A stretch of 64,000 nt of DNA from Flavobacterium sp. WV_118_3 (lineage in GTDB: Bacteria; Bacteroidota; Bacteroidia; Flavobacteriales; Flavobacteriaceae), in NCBI RefSeq assembly GCF_039778605.1, contig NZ_CP156060.1, forward strand, positions 620,001 to 684,000, in the 5' to 3' direction. This document shows, one piece after another, positions 48,477 through 57,210 of this stretch. The position numbers were made by a program, and so were the translations under genes. The notes beneath the pieces are model-generated. The model did not search any database and was not told the DNA's origin. It was given only the letters and a program-made list of their open reading frames with translations. Positions within the stretch are counted from its first letter, which is position 1; each line of letters begins with the position of its first letter.

Positions 48477-48941
48477 TTAAAACGGACGTAATAAAGGTCG
48501 TACTGCCAATGGAGAAAATGGCCATGGGATTGCCAGAAATATCAGTACTAATCCCAAAACAAACCAGATCAGTATCGTTTTGTGTTTTTCGTTGTCGGAG
48601 GCTATTCGTTTGGCTTTAGACGATCCGATCGAAATAAATAGGATCGCGATAAACATCAGTATAATATGAATAGCACCAAAAAATAATGCTTCTGTATTCA
48701 GATTTCCCGATTTATAGGTGTCATAAAAATAGCTTACAAACGGACTTTGTGTATAAAGCAGCATCCCGATCAGGAGTTGTATATGGGAAAAAGTAGCGGT
48801 CCAATGCCGTAAACGGTTGTCGGTTTTCGAAAAAACGGAATGTTTATAATAACCCAAAAGGGATTTCCCGATTGTAATAAGAAGACTGATCAACACCAAC
48901 CAACGAATTACAGAATGAAGTGGTAAAAGGATGGAGTACAT
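48477..48941 (-). CDS. Four-helix membrane protein, cytochrome b-like
   Basis: 154 residues with four hydrophobic segments (about 8-25, 50-63, 83-105, 122-142) and several conserved histidines at helix positions (LHSVIRW, RHWTATFSHIQLLIG, FGAIHIILMF). Such spacing could ligate haem b, and homologues in Flavobacterium are often called cytochrome B, though this is not proven. It lies directly upstream of the di-haem cytochrome c, so together they could form a small quinol- or electron-transfer unit. A palindrome lies 38 bp upstream of the start. Confidence 0.68.
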   Translation of the reverse strand: MYSILLPLHSVIRWLVLISLLITIGKSLLGYYKHSVFSKTDNRLRHWTATFSHIQLLIGMLLYTQSPFVSYFYDTYKSGNLNTEALFFGAIHIILMFIAILFISIGSSKAKRIASDNEKHKTILIWFVLGLVLIFLAIPWPFSPLAVRPLLRPF

Positions 48942-48978
48942 GCTTTTTAAAGTTTATGTTTCAAAGATAATCAAAAAA

Positions 48979-48996
48979 ACATACCAATTAGTATGT
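48979..48996. promoter_or_regulatory. Palindromic operator-like site ACATACCAATTAGTATGT
   Basis: A near-perfect 18-bp palindrome (one mismatch per half) extended by A/T runs on both sides, 38 bp before the cytochrome b-like/cytochrome c pair and 90 bp before the metalloprotease gene. The shape resembles TetR-family operators in Bacteroidota. A TetR gene lies at 52032-52634. Confidence 0.5.
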
Positions 48997-49086
48997 TTTT
49001 TTGGTCGAATATTAAAATGAAAGAAAATACGTTATTTATAGGTCAATAAAAACAAGCCGACTATCTTTAATGATTAATTACTTACC

Positions 49087-50394
49087 ATGAAAAAGAACGT
49101 TATTATTTGTTTGGGTTTGCTATCGTTATCCGTATCATACGGACAAAAACTAAAAACGGAAATCATTTCGTCTGATATTGATCATTTCTGGGAAGCCTAT
49201 GATGCGATTGTCGCAACACCCGATAGTGTGCGTCAGTATGAATTGTTGCAAAAGTTGTATTTCGACAGCGGTACCGAAGGACTCGAAGCGATACGACAAC
49301 GCAGACGTTATACGGCAAAAGAGTATATCGACGCTATTAAAAAGTATCCGGATTTCTGGAAAACGATCCGAAAAAATACACTTTCGGTCAAAAAGGTAAG
49401 TCCGGAAATCCAAAAAAATATTAGCAGATTAAAAAAGGCTTATCCGGAATTACAACCAGCTCCGATTTATTTTACGGTAGGTGTTTTCCGTACGAATGGA
49501 ACCATTTCAAATGGAAAAGTCTTAATTGGTAGTGAAATGGCGTTGTCAGATCGGAATGTAAACACCGATGCGCTTCCAAACTATTTGCATTCGTATTATA
49601 AAAACCTGAATCCAATCGATGATATCGGATTGTTATGTACGCACGAATATGTGCATACGCAGCAAAAAGAGATGGTCGACGATCTATTGTACTATTGTTT
49701 GTATGAAGGTGTGGCGGAGTTTATTTCGACTAAAGTTACCGGGAAACCGTCTTATACGCCAGCGATAGCGTTCGGAAAAAAGAATGAAGCGCGGGTAAAA
49801 GCGTTATTTGAAAGAGACATGCAACATATCGAAACGACCTACAACTGGCTTTGGGGAACCAATCAGAATGAATTAAAAGAAAGGGATTTGGGCTATTATA
49901 TCGGTTATGCGATTTGTGAAAAATATTACGATCAGGCAAAAGATAAAAAACAGGCGATCAAAACCCTGATCGAACTGGACTATACTAATTCGGAACAGAT
50001 CGATGCTTTGGTCAACAGTACCGGTTTCTTTTCCGGAACACTCGCACAGCTTAAAGCGGATTATGACAAAATAAGACCGACGGTAATCGACATGAAGCCT
50101 TCGGTGGTTGTTGGAGAAAATGGGTTAGTACCATCCGGCCCGCTAACGATAACGTTGACGTTTTCGGAGGAAATGGATAAAAATTTCCGGGGATTCGACT
50201 TCGGTCCGCTTGGCGAAAATAATGTATTGCGGATTTCAAAAGTAATCGGTTTTTCGGACGATGGACGTTCGTTTCGTTTTGAAACCGAATTACAACCGGG
50301 ACATCACTACCAGTCCACAGCTACAGTTAATTTTAGAAATAAAGCCGGAATCCGTTTAAAACCATTTTTGATTGATCTGACAACAGCAAAATAA
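49087..50394 (+). CDS. Secreted zinc metallopeptidase-like protein
   Basis: 435 residues with a signal peptide (MKKNVIICLGLLSLSVSYGQ). The middle domain has HEYVH (zinc motif HExxH) in LCTHEYVHTQQKEM and, about 20 residues later, EGVAEFIS providing a likely third zinc ligand Glu, an arrangement close to DUF2268-type gluzincins. The last 100 residues (PSGPLTITLTFSEEMDKNFRGFDFGPLGENN) form an Ig-like domain. Substrate unknown. It is probably periplasmic. Confidence 0.75.
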   Translation: MKKNVIICLGLLSLSVSYGQKLKTEIISSDIDHFWEAYDAIVATPDSVRQYELLQKLYFDSGTEGLEAIRQRRRYTAKEYIDAIKKYPDFWKTIRKNTLSVKKVSPEIQKNISRLKKAYPELQPAPIYFTVGVFRTNGTISNGKVLIGSEMALSDRNVNTDALPNYLHSYYKNLNPIDDIGLLCTHEYVHTQQKEMVDDLLYYCLYEGVAEFISTKVTGKPSYTPAIAFGKKNEARVKALFERDMQHIETTYNWLWGTNQNELKERDLGYYIGYAICEKYYDQAKDKKQAIKTLIELDYTNSEQIDALVNSTGFFSGTLAQLKADYDKIRPTVIDMKPSVVVGENGLVPSGPLTITLTFSEEMDKNFRGFDFGPLGENNVLRISKVIGFSDDGRSFRFETELQPGHHYQSTATVNFRNKAGIRLKPFLIDLTTAK

Positions 50395-50469
50395 ATAAAG
50401 TATAGTGTCCCTTTTTGATAAAGTCGATTGTTATAAATACGGATAATACTAATTTAAAAACAAAAAGTC

Positions 50470-50826
50470 ATGAAAGAATTTTTAATGCTGATCCGTGAAA
50501 GCACAAATTACGGCAGTTTTACCGCAGAGGAAATGCAGGAGGACATCGAAAAACACATGCAATGGGTTGAAGAATTGATCCAAAAAGGTCACTTTAAAGA
50601 AGGCAATCCGTTGGATGCGGAAGGGGTTTGTATTCGTGGAAAAGACCGTATGGTAACCGACGGGCCCTATATCGAAACGAAAGAGTGCATCAGCGGTTTT
50701 TATTTTTTGCTGGCCAATTCGCTCGAAGAAGCCCGCGATATAGCAAAAGGTTGTCCGTCGCTGGAATTGGGAGCGATGGTGGAAGTCCGACCGATTATGG
50801 CTACCGACGATGCATTCGGAGGATAA
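50470..50826 (+). CDS. YciI/DGPF-family protein
   Basis: 118 residues of the YCII-related fold, with the DGPF-type motif as DGPYIETKECISGFY near residue 58 and the end CPSLELGAMVEVRPI. These small ferredoxin-like-fold proteins are characteristically encoded beside ECF42 sigma factors, as here, where the sigma gene overlaps its 3' end by 17 bp. No enzymatic activity is assigned. A regulatory or sensing link with the sigma factor is inferred from the conserved pairing. Confidence 0.87.
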   Translation: MKEFLMLIRESTNYGSFTAEEMQEDIEKHMQWVEELIQKGHFKEGNPLDAEGVCIRGKDRMVTDGPYIETKECISGFYFLLANSLEEARDIAKGCPSLELGAMVEVRPIMATDDAFGG

Positions 50827-52054
50827 ACAAGCGCTAAACCATTTAACGGCGCATCTTTTCCGCGAAAATGCGGGAAAGATGACGGCCGTTTTGGTGCGGC
50901 TTTACGGCATCGATAATCTGGATACGATTACCGATGCCATACAAGATACTTTTGAATCGGCTCTTCTAAAATGGCGGTATTCGGGCGTACCCGAAAATCC
51001 TTCCGCTTGGTTGATCAAAGTTGCCCGGAATAAAATCATTAATGTTTTAAAACGGAATGCCAGGAGTGTAACGGTTCTGCCATCGGATCGGACAAACAAT
51101 ACCGAACCGGAAGTTGTCTTTTCGGAAAATGAAATCACCGACAGTCAGTTACGACTTTTATTAGCGTGTTGCCGACTGGACTTGACGTCACAAAAAAAAA
51201 TGATGCTTACACTGAATGTCCTCTGCGGATTTGGTGTCCGCGAAATTGCCAATGCCTTATTACTGTCGGATGAGGCGGTTAAAAAAGCCTTGTACCGTTC
51301 CAAATCGGAACTCAAAAACAAAAAGCAACAGTTTGAAAATCCGGAAAAAGAAGACATTCGGAAATATAGTGTGATGTTGCATACGTTCGTATACCTGTTG
51401 TTTAATGAAGGATACAAAACGACAAGTGATGCTGCCGGAATCAATATCGATTTGTGTTATGAGGCAATCCGACTGGCGAAACTCATCCGGGAACAGGACA
51501 CTTCCAATCCGGAAATAAACGGATTGCTGGCCTTATTGTTTTTTACGATTGCCCGTTTTCCGGCGCGTATTACCACTACCGGCGAATGGCTCACATTGGC
51601 CGAACAGGACAGAAGCCTCTGGAATCCGACTTTTATTGCCGAAGGATTTTATTACCTGGATCAGGCAAAACCCAAACAGCAACTCAATACCTATTATCTC
51701 GAAGCCTTAATAGCCTCGTTACATTGTACGGCCTCCAGTTTTGATCATACTGATTGGTCTGCAATTGTGTATTTGTATGAGCAATTGGAGCGCTTGCAGC
51801 CGGAATCCATTTTGATCCGGCTAAACCGGATTGTAGCCGAAATGCATATTCACATTACGTCGGAGCAATTCGAAGCGATCGATCAGATCGAAACAGCATT
51901 CGGTAAGGAAAATCGGTTTGTATGGCTCACAACCAAGGCGTATGCCTATGAAAGACTTGGTGATTTGATTGTGGCCCGATATTGGTATAACGAGGCCTTA
52001 CCGTTTGCAAAAACAACAATGGATCGTGCTTTTATACTGAAAAAGACGGCTTAA
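50810..52054 (+). CDS. ECF42-type RNA polymerase sigma factor
   Basis: 414 residues, much longer than normal ECF factors. Sigma region 2 (DAIQDTFESALLKWRYSGVPENPSAWLIKVARNKIINVLKRN) and region 4 (RLDLTSQKKMMLTLNVLCGFGVREIANALLLSDEAVKKALYRSK) occupy the first 170 residues. The rest is a helical TPR-like extension (YLLFNEGYK, GLLALLFFTIARFPARI, LNRIVAEMH) typical of the ECF42 group that is paired with DGPF proteins. It starts inside the DGPF gene and its 3' end overlaps the convergent TetR gene by 23 bp. Confidence 0.9.
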   Translation: MHSEDKQALNHLTAHLFRENAGKMTAVLVRLYGIDNLDTITDAIQDTFESALLKWRYSGVPENPSAWLIKVARNKIINVLKRNARSVTVLPSDRTNNTEPEVVFSENEITDSQLRLLLACCRLDLTSQKKMMLTLNVLCGFGVREIANALLLSDEAVKKALYRSKSELKNKKQQFENPEKEDIRKYSVMLHTFVYLLFNEGYKTTSDAAGINIDLCYEAIRLAKLIREQDTSNPEINGLLALLFFTIARFPARITTTGEWLTLAEQDRSLWNPTFIAEGFYYLDQAKPKQQLNTYYLEALIASLHCTASSFDHTDWSAIVYLYEQLERLQPESILIRLNRIVAEMHIHITSEQFEAIDQIETAFGKENRFVWLTTKAYAYERLGDLIVARYWYNEALPFAKTTMDRAFILKKTA

Positions 52055-52634
52055 GAAATTGAAGATACTTTTGCAATGCGGTCAGATAGCTTTCGTAGCT
52101 TTCGGTACCTTCCAGTTTTCCGATATTACGAATACCGCCATAACCGGAAATCAAAAACAACGCAATTTGCTGCGGATCGATATCCGGACTAATGTTTTTT
52201 TGCTGTTGTTCGTATCGAATACAGTCGGCAATGGCCAATTTCCAGTCCGTCATCAAAACGGAAAGCGCTTCCCGGAATTTTTCGTGTAGCGGTGCCATTT
52301 CTTCAATCAGGTTAATCGCCGGACAACCGTAGCGTACATCAAAAAAATCGGTATCGTGTAATAAATTCCACATCATATCGTAAAAGGTTTCCAAAGGTTT
52401 TTCGGCTTTTTCCAACGGACGAAGCATTACCTGATGCATATTCGGACGCATATAATCGTTGATCAACGCCAAAGCCATTTCGTCCTTATTTTTAAAATGG
52501 TAATAAAAAGCGCCCTTGGTAACCTGTGTGGTCGCGATGATATCGTCGATACTAGTCGACTGATAACCTTTTCGGTAGATCAGTTCGAAAGATTTTTTGA
52601 GTATAGCCATTCGGGTAAGGGTTGCTTTTGACAT
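52032..52634 (-). CDS. TetR/AcrR family transcriptional regulator
   Basis: 200 residues. N-terminal helix-turn-helix: MSKATLTRMAILKKSFELIYRKGYQSTSIDDIIATTQVTKGAFYYHFKNKDEMALALI. The C-terminal ligand domain (DVRYGCPAINLIEEMAPLHEKF) belongs to the AcrR group. Its 3' end overlaps the ECF42 gene tail-to-tail by 23 bp. No target gene lies beside it. A palindromic site upstream of the cytochrome pair at 48979 is one candidate. Confidence 0.88.
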   Translation of the reverse strand: MSKATLTRMAILKKSFELIYRKGYQSTSIDDIIATTQVTKGAFYYHFKNKDEMALALINDYMRPNMHQVMLRPLEKAEKPLETFYDMMWNLLHDTDFFDVRYGCPAINLIEEMAPLHEKFREALSVLMTDWKLAIADCIRYEQQQKNISPDIDPQQIALFLISGYGGIRNIGKLEGTESYESYLTALQKYLQFLKPSFSV

Positions 52635-52727
52635 ACATTCGGATATGATAAAGCGAAGGTACTATAAAAATCAGAATGTTTCCCGGTATTATCGCCAGAA
52701 TGCCTTGACACGGAGTGCTGACGGCTG

Positions 52728-52883
52728 TCAAAGTTGTTCGTTTTGAAAATAGTGTTTGAAGCGCTGACAAACTTCCGGTATACGAATCGGTTCGACATTG
52801 ACTTGTTTCAAAAAAGATATGGCGCGGATTGATGCTATAAGTCGTTTTAGAGGTATGAAATTTTCCAGCTTATAGAAGTGTTT
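52728..52883 (-). pseudogene. Remnant of an unrecognised gene
   Basis: In the interval 52635-52957 the minus strand has an open stretch without ATG, between two stops, reading KHFYKLENFIPLKRLIASIR and ending RIPEVCQRFKHYFQNEQL. Its composition is protein-like. It looks like the C-terminus of a decayed gene on the same strand as tetR. No family recognised. The rest of the interval shows no other feature except the yegP upstream region. Confidence 0.35.
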
Positions 52884-52957
52884 TTACGATAAACCGTAAT
52901 TTTTATAGGAAATGCTGCGATACTATTGTAGTCAATTATTACTATAAAATTAGAACA

Positions 52958-53287
52958 ATGGGAACATTTGTAATTACAAGAAGAACAAACAATGAGTTTC
53001 AGTTTAATCTGAGAGCTTCAAATGGCGAGACCATCCTTACCAGCGAAGGTTATACTGCCAAAGCAGGTTGTTTGAATGGGATCAAATCGGTACGCGAAAA
53101 CTCACAATTGGATGCCCGTTATGCAAGAGAAACGGCGAAAGACGGGAGGCTGTATTTTAACCTGAAAGCGGGTAATGGTGAAATTATCGGAACCAGTCAA
53201 ATGTATCAATCCGAATCGGCTCGTGAAACCGGAATTACTTCGGTAAAAAATAATGCACCGGGCGCTACGGTAGAAGATTTGTCCTAG
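52958..53287 (+). CDS. YegP/DUF1508 protein with two tandem repeats
   Basis: 109 residues made of two DUF1508 repeats: FQFNLRASNGETILTSEGY (residues 12-30) and YFNLKAGNGEIIGTSQMYQ (about 64-82), each followed by an Ala/Arg-rich helix ending in SVRENS or SVKNNA. It forms a compact alpha-beta homodimer-like fold in known structures. The function is unknown, although the family is often stress- or phage-associated. It is monocistronic with its own terminator. Confidence 0.9.
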   Translation: MGTFVITRRTNNEFQFNLRASNGETILTSEGYTAKAGCLNGIKSVRENSQLDARYARETAKDGRLYFNLKAGNGEIIGTSQMYQSESARETGITSVKNNAPGATVEDLS

Positions 53288-53289
53288 TA

Positions 53290-53318
53290 AAAGGTCGGCA
53301 ATAAAGCCGACCTTTTTT
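53290..53318 (+). terminator. Rho-independent terminator after yegP
   Basis: AAGGTCGGC/GCCGACCTT stem, 5-base loop, seven-T tail. Confidence 0.88.
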
Positions 53319-53404
53319 TAAGATTAATAAATCTTTAAATATCCGACGGCTCCAATTATTGATGATAGTTTGTGTTGTTTTTCTACGCATACTTACCTAT
53401 AATT

Positions 53405-53911
53405 ATGGGCAATATGAGTGCTAATTTGATTATAAGGTTACGCGAAGATGACGAATCTTGTTTCCGGGAAATTTATGATCTGTATGCCTTTAAAGTGTAT
53501 TGTTTTGTAAAGAAATATACCAAACAGTCTGCCGATGCCGAAGATGTGACTCAAAATGTCTTTATCCACTTGTGGAATTACCGAAACAAACTCAATCCGG
53601 AAGTAGCCTTGGAATCGGTATTGTTTAAAAGCTCCAAACAGGAAATTTCCAAATGGTGCCAAAAACAGAATCGGATTTTGACAACCGAGGAAAAACAGAT
53701 CATTTCCGAAATGGATATTACCTACGGATCGGATGAGGTACTCGATTCCCGATTTGAACAGATCGAACTGTTGTTACGTCAGATTCCCGAAAAAAGACGT
53801 AAAATATTTACCCTACACAAATTCGAAGAGCACAGCTATAAAGAGATCGCTTCCGAAATGAACATGACACCCGGTGCCGTGGCCAACCAGATTTCCAAAA
53901 CACTCCAATAG
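53405..53911 (+). pseudogene. FecI-type ECF sigma factor with premature stop
   Basis: 168 residues from ATG 53405 to a TAG. Region 2 (DAEDVTQNVFIHLWNYRNKLNPEVALESVLFKSSKQE) and region 4 (QIPEKRRKIFTLHKFEEHSYKEIASEMNMTPGAVANQISKTLQ) are present. Past the TAG the same frame continues with LKKHSVKNNELYWFLPMF, which is how FecI-like factors of this phylum usually end. A single CAG-to-TAG change is therefore likely. The downstream genes that such a factor normally controls (FecR anti-sigma and TonB receptor) are missing or reduced to fragments, so the locus appears to be decaying. The remaining protein might still work. Confidence 0.65.
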
Positions 53912-54061
53912 CTCAAAAAACATTCGGTGAAAAATAACGAATTGTACTGGTTTCTTCCGATGTTTGTACATCACGTTTATATCGACTTTCGATTTAAAAC
54001 ACCATCACCATTGTTATCGCAATGTATCCGATCGGAACCTTTTTTCCAACAATCCCGATAG

Positions 54062-54295
54062 TTTGCAAAGGATAATTTTTCGACCTATAAAAATGTAGCC
54101 GACCCGGGTATGTCGTTACAGTTTGCCTTAGGGCATGCTTTTGAAATGAAAGACAACAACCGTTGGGGTTTTGTCGGTTCGATTATGTTTCGGAATACAC
54201 AAACCACACTGGATATTGATCATACCGAAAGAGCAACCTATATGCACAACTTCTATTTTACGCCCGGAACATCAGGTTATCGTCGAAGCGTTTAA
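54062..54295 (+). pseudogene. TonB-dependent receptor remnant
   Basis: An open stretch lacking a proper start reads FAKDNFSTYKNVADPGMSLQ, then FALGHAFEMKDNNRWGFVGS and RNTQTTLDIDHTERATY. This is typical of the strand-turn-strand sequence inside the N-terminal barrel half of TonB-dependent receptors. No plug, TonB box or C-terminal barrel follows; the frame runs into unrelated sequence near 54270. It lies just downstream of the broken FecI gene, consistent with loss of a FecI-FecR-receptor operon by deletion. Confidence 0.55.
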
Positions 54296-54581
54296 AAAAA
54301 TTGAGCAACTGGCCCGTATTTCGGCTCATACGGTATCGGCCGAAGGCGACCATAAAATCCGACAAGGGGTGGAAGAGTTACAGATGCTCCATTTAAAGTT
54401 CCGGAATCTGATAACAGAATTGGACAATTGTACCAAACGGTACGAAGAAAAGCGTAAGGCCGTTCAAAGTGTGATGTATAAAAGCATCCGGAAAATGAAT
54501 ACCGAGCTAAAACGAAAGCATCAATACCGCTACAATCGTATCAATACAATCTTTTTCATAAATTACTACAGGAATAATTAG
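54275..54581 (+). pseudogene. Unrecognised helical protein fragment
   Basis: In another frame from the receptor remnant, an open stretch reads EAFKKIEQLARISAHTVSAE ... LHLKFRNLITELDNCTKRYEEKRKAVQSV and ends at 54581. It is charged, helical and coiled-coil-like. No start codon fits and the junction with the receptor remnant is abrupt, suggesting a deletion fusion. A terminator follows. The rest of the interval to 54762 is AT-rich upstream DNA. Confidence 0.35.
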
Positions 54582-54591
54582 TTAGTTTTTG

Positions 54592-54624
54592 GAGCCGGTC
54601 TGTAACAGGATCGGCTTTTTTTAT
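54592..54624 (+). terminator. Rho-independent terminator
   Basis: AGCCGGTC/GATCGGCT stem with one G-T wobble and a T-rich tail, after the decayed region. Confidence 0.7.
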
Positions 54625-54762
54625 GGTTTGCGATCAAATCATATTGTGTGAGTAAATTAGACTAATAAGGAATTTGTATAGACAAAGAATACTGAAAATA
54701 ATAAACGCTTTTCATATTATAATAACTTTTAGGATTATTAACGGTTTTATATTCGGTTAATT

Positions 54763-55461
54763 ATGGTAAAAAAAGTAGTTTGGTTGTTTTGTTTTTACTT
54801 CTTTCTTTCAAGTATAACATTGCAGGCACAAAGTAAATTTAAGGCAGGATTCGATATGGGATATACTTATAGTAATCTCAATGCCAACCTGTCTAATTTA
54901 GTGGAATCGAAATATAGCGTAGGCTATGGTTTTGGTGCTAGTCTTACGGGAGAATATGCGATACGGAAACCGGTTTTTCTGAAAACAGCGGTATCGTTCC
55001 TGCAAAAAAACTACACGTTCAGGCGAACAGGTCGCCGACTCGGATGGTATACAAAATATTATAATGATTTCCTTTCGATACCTTTTCTGGTAGGTGTTAC
55101 GGTATTGAGTTCCGCTGATAAAAGCCAGGGGGTATGGCTTAAAATAGCCGGTGGTACCTATATTGAGTATCTGATGCGTTTGCAACGGAAAGGACAGTAT
55201 ATAGCGCTAACCGAAAGTAGGTATAAAAAAGTTTCGGAGACGTATGATTTTAAAAAAAATGAAAATATGCTAAATCGGCTTGGTTATGGTTTGCAAGGGC
55301 AGTTAAGTCTGGGATATTCTTTTAAAAAGTGGACATTTTATGGGACCTGTAATTATCAGTATGGATTGTCTGATATCAGTATAGCTAACACGAATAAAAA
55401 TATGCAAAAAACAATTCAATCTTATATGATTGCCGCCGGAACTTCTTATCAATTTAATTAA
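54763..55461 (+). CDS. PorT-like outer-membrane beta-barrel protein
   Basis: 232 residues with signal peptide (MVKKVVWLFCFYFFLSSITLQAQ). The remainder is an eight-to-ten-strand barrel with repeated Gly-Tyr/aromatic patterns (GFDMGYTYSNLNANLS, GYGLQGQLSLGYSFKKWTFYG) ending in Gln-Phe-Asn. It resembles the PorT/OMP_b-brl family. It precedes an S41 peptidase lipoprotein by 8 bp, so the two form an operon, perhaps for envelope processing. No more specific function can be given. Confidence 0.7.
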   Translation: MVKKVVWLFCFYFFLSSITLQAQSKFKAGFDMGYTYSNLNANLSNLVESKYSVGYGFGASLTGEYAIRKPVFLKTAVSFLQKNYTFRRTGRRLGWYTKYYNDFLSIPFLVGVTVLSSADKSQGVWLKIAGGTYIEYLMRLQRKGQYIALTESRYKKVSETYDFKKNENMLNRLGYGLQGQLSLGYSFKKWTFYGTCNYQYGLSDISIANTNKNMQKTIQSYMIAAGTSYQFN

Positions 55462-55469
55462 GATGGATT

Positions 55470-57185
55470 ATGTATCTAAAATTATATAAAAAAACAGCTT
55501 TTGTTTTAGGAGTACTACTAGCGATACTGATTTTTAACGCTTGTGAACTGGATGATAAATATCCAATTAGCGCACCGGAACAGTATACTAAGGATGATGT
55601 TAAATCTTATGCAGATCTTTTCAAAGTATTCTGGACAGTTATGGATCAGCGTTACAGTTATTTTTATGAGCAAAAAAGAAAGGATGGCAAGGGTTGGGAC
55701 GCTATTTACAATGAATATTATCCGAAATTTTCAGCTTTAAAAACTTTTGGCAGAAGTACAGACGATAAAAATGAAATCGATACTGACAAAGTTAAAGCCA
55801 TACACTATTTTATCGATATTATAAATCCGATTATTGACAGGCATTTTTTTGTAAAGATAAGGATACCTTTAAATCGTTATCAGTATGGTGTTTTTAGATT
55901 TCGGGGTGGAATGAAAGAACAACACGCAAATAGTTATATGTTTTCATCGAAGCTTGGATATATAAAAAATTATTTAGGAAATGATACCATATGTCAGAAG
56001 TATACGCTGATACCGGGGGTAAAAAAGAGTGATCTTTCTATTACTTACCTGATGGGAAGTGTAAAAAAAAATCCGGATATCTATTATTTGACCTATGATT
56101 CGTTTTCACTGTATTTAAGCGACCTGACAAAATTTCTAAGCTCTAAATTTTTAAACGATAGCAATCCGAATGAATTGGGATTACGAACTCGTAACATTGA
56201 AAATAACCCTTTGCTGGGAAGAATCACAGATCTTACAGTTAGAGAAAATGTAAAAGTGCTTACTCGGGATATACAAAGTAAGTGGGACGCTTTTATAATA
56301 GCTCCGGAGTTAAATGTTTTCAGGACCCAGTGCAGACAGTTTATGGCAACGGAAATCATGTCTGACGATTTGTTGGAGGCTGCACGATCCGCATTGATCA
56401 AATATGATGAGCTGCCGGTTTATTATGAGGAGGAGACCTATGCCACTGTTCTGACTCCTGAAAGTAAGCCTTATATTGATTGGTTTATAAGTGAAATGGA
56501 GCAGTATATTGGAAATGAACGCAATATGAATGATTTTGAAACAGCCGTTATAGCTGTTATTGAGCGGGCTTCTTTTTATCAGAATCTTCTGAATCCATTG
56601 CATAAAGGAACGATTAAAAAGCTGATTCTTGATTTAAGAAGTAATGGTGGTGGAGCTTTAAAAGATTTACAATTTTTTATAGAACGTTTGGTCACAAAAA
56701 GTACTATATGGTCTTATGAAAGAACAAAAGAAGGAAATGGACGATTTGACTATACTCCCTGGATTCCACAAAAAACAAAACCTCATAAATTAGGCGGTAT
56801 TCCGTCTAACATCCCTATTGCTATTTTGACCGATAATTATAGTGCCAGCATGTCGGAAATAACGGTGTTATTGCTGAAAAGTCAGGGGAATCATGTTGTT
56901 TCTATCGGAGATTATACTTATGGAGCAACAGCCGGTATTACATCCGATCCCGCAGATTTTAATGGTGGAGTCGTCGGTAATATAGCCGATAACTGGTTTT
57001 ATTTTTATATGCCTTTTTCTGCTGTAAAAGATGTTAATGGTGAAATAATAGAAGGTGTCGGGATAAAACCAGACATCTATGTAGCACCTCCGACCGATGC
57101 TGAAGTAACACAGATGGAAAATGCTCCGGATACTTTTGTAGATCGGGTAATGGAAGCGGCTGTAAACCACCTGTCTTCAAAATAA
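55470..57185 (+). CDS. S41 family peptidase, lipoprotein
   Basis: 571 residues with a lipoprotein signal (FVLGVLLAILIFNAC). The N-terminal half has no clear domain. The S41/ClpP-like core spans about residues 385-545: LILDLRSNGGGALKDLQFF and the nucleophile region DNYSASMSEITVLLLKSQGNHVVSIG. Where CtpA-type proteases carry the catalytic Lys in a TFGKG motif, this sequence has TYGATAG, so the Lys is Ala. It may use a tricorn-like mechanism or be inactive. It may process surface proteins, including its barrel partner. Confidence 0.78.
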   Translation: MYLKLYKKTAFVLGVLLAILIFNACELDDKYPISAPEQYTKDDVKSYADLFKVFWTVMDQRYSYFYEQKRKDGKGWDAIYNEYYPKFSALKTFGRSTDDKNEIDTDKVKAIHYFIDIINPIIDRHFFVKIRIPLNRYQYGVFRFRGGMKEQHANSYMFSSKLGYIKNYLGNDTICQKYTLIPGVKKSDLSITYLMGSVKKNPDIYYLTYDSFSLYLSDLTKFLSSKFLNDSNPNELGLRTRNIENNPLLGRITDLTVRENVKVLTRDIQSKWDAFIIAPELNVFRTQCRQFMATEIMSDDLLEAARSALIKYDELPVYYEEETYATVLTPESKPYIDWFISEMEQYIGNERNMNDFETAVIAVIERASFYQNLLNPLHKGTIKKLILDLRSNGGGALKDLQFFIERLVTKSTIWSYERTKEGNGRFDYTPWIPQKTKPHKLGGIPSNIPIAILTDNYSASMSEITVLLLKSQGNHVVSIGDYTYGATAGITSDPADFNGGVVGNIADNWFYFYMPFSAVKDVNGEIIEGVGIKPDIYVAPPTDAEVTQMENAPDTFVDRVMEAAVNHLSSK

Positions 57186-57210
57186 AAAAAAATAATTAAT
57201 ATATATAAAT

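Noticed and set aside
52552..52798. Two short minus-strand frames upstream of tetR
   Set aside because: They overlap the tetR start in other frames and lack protein-like features, unlike the separate stretch at 52728-52883.
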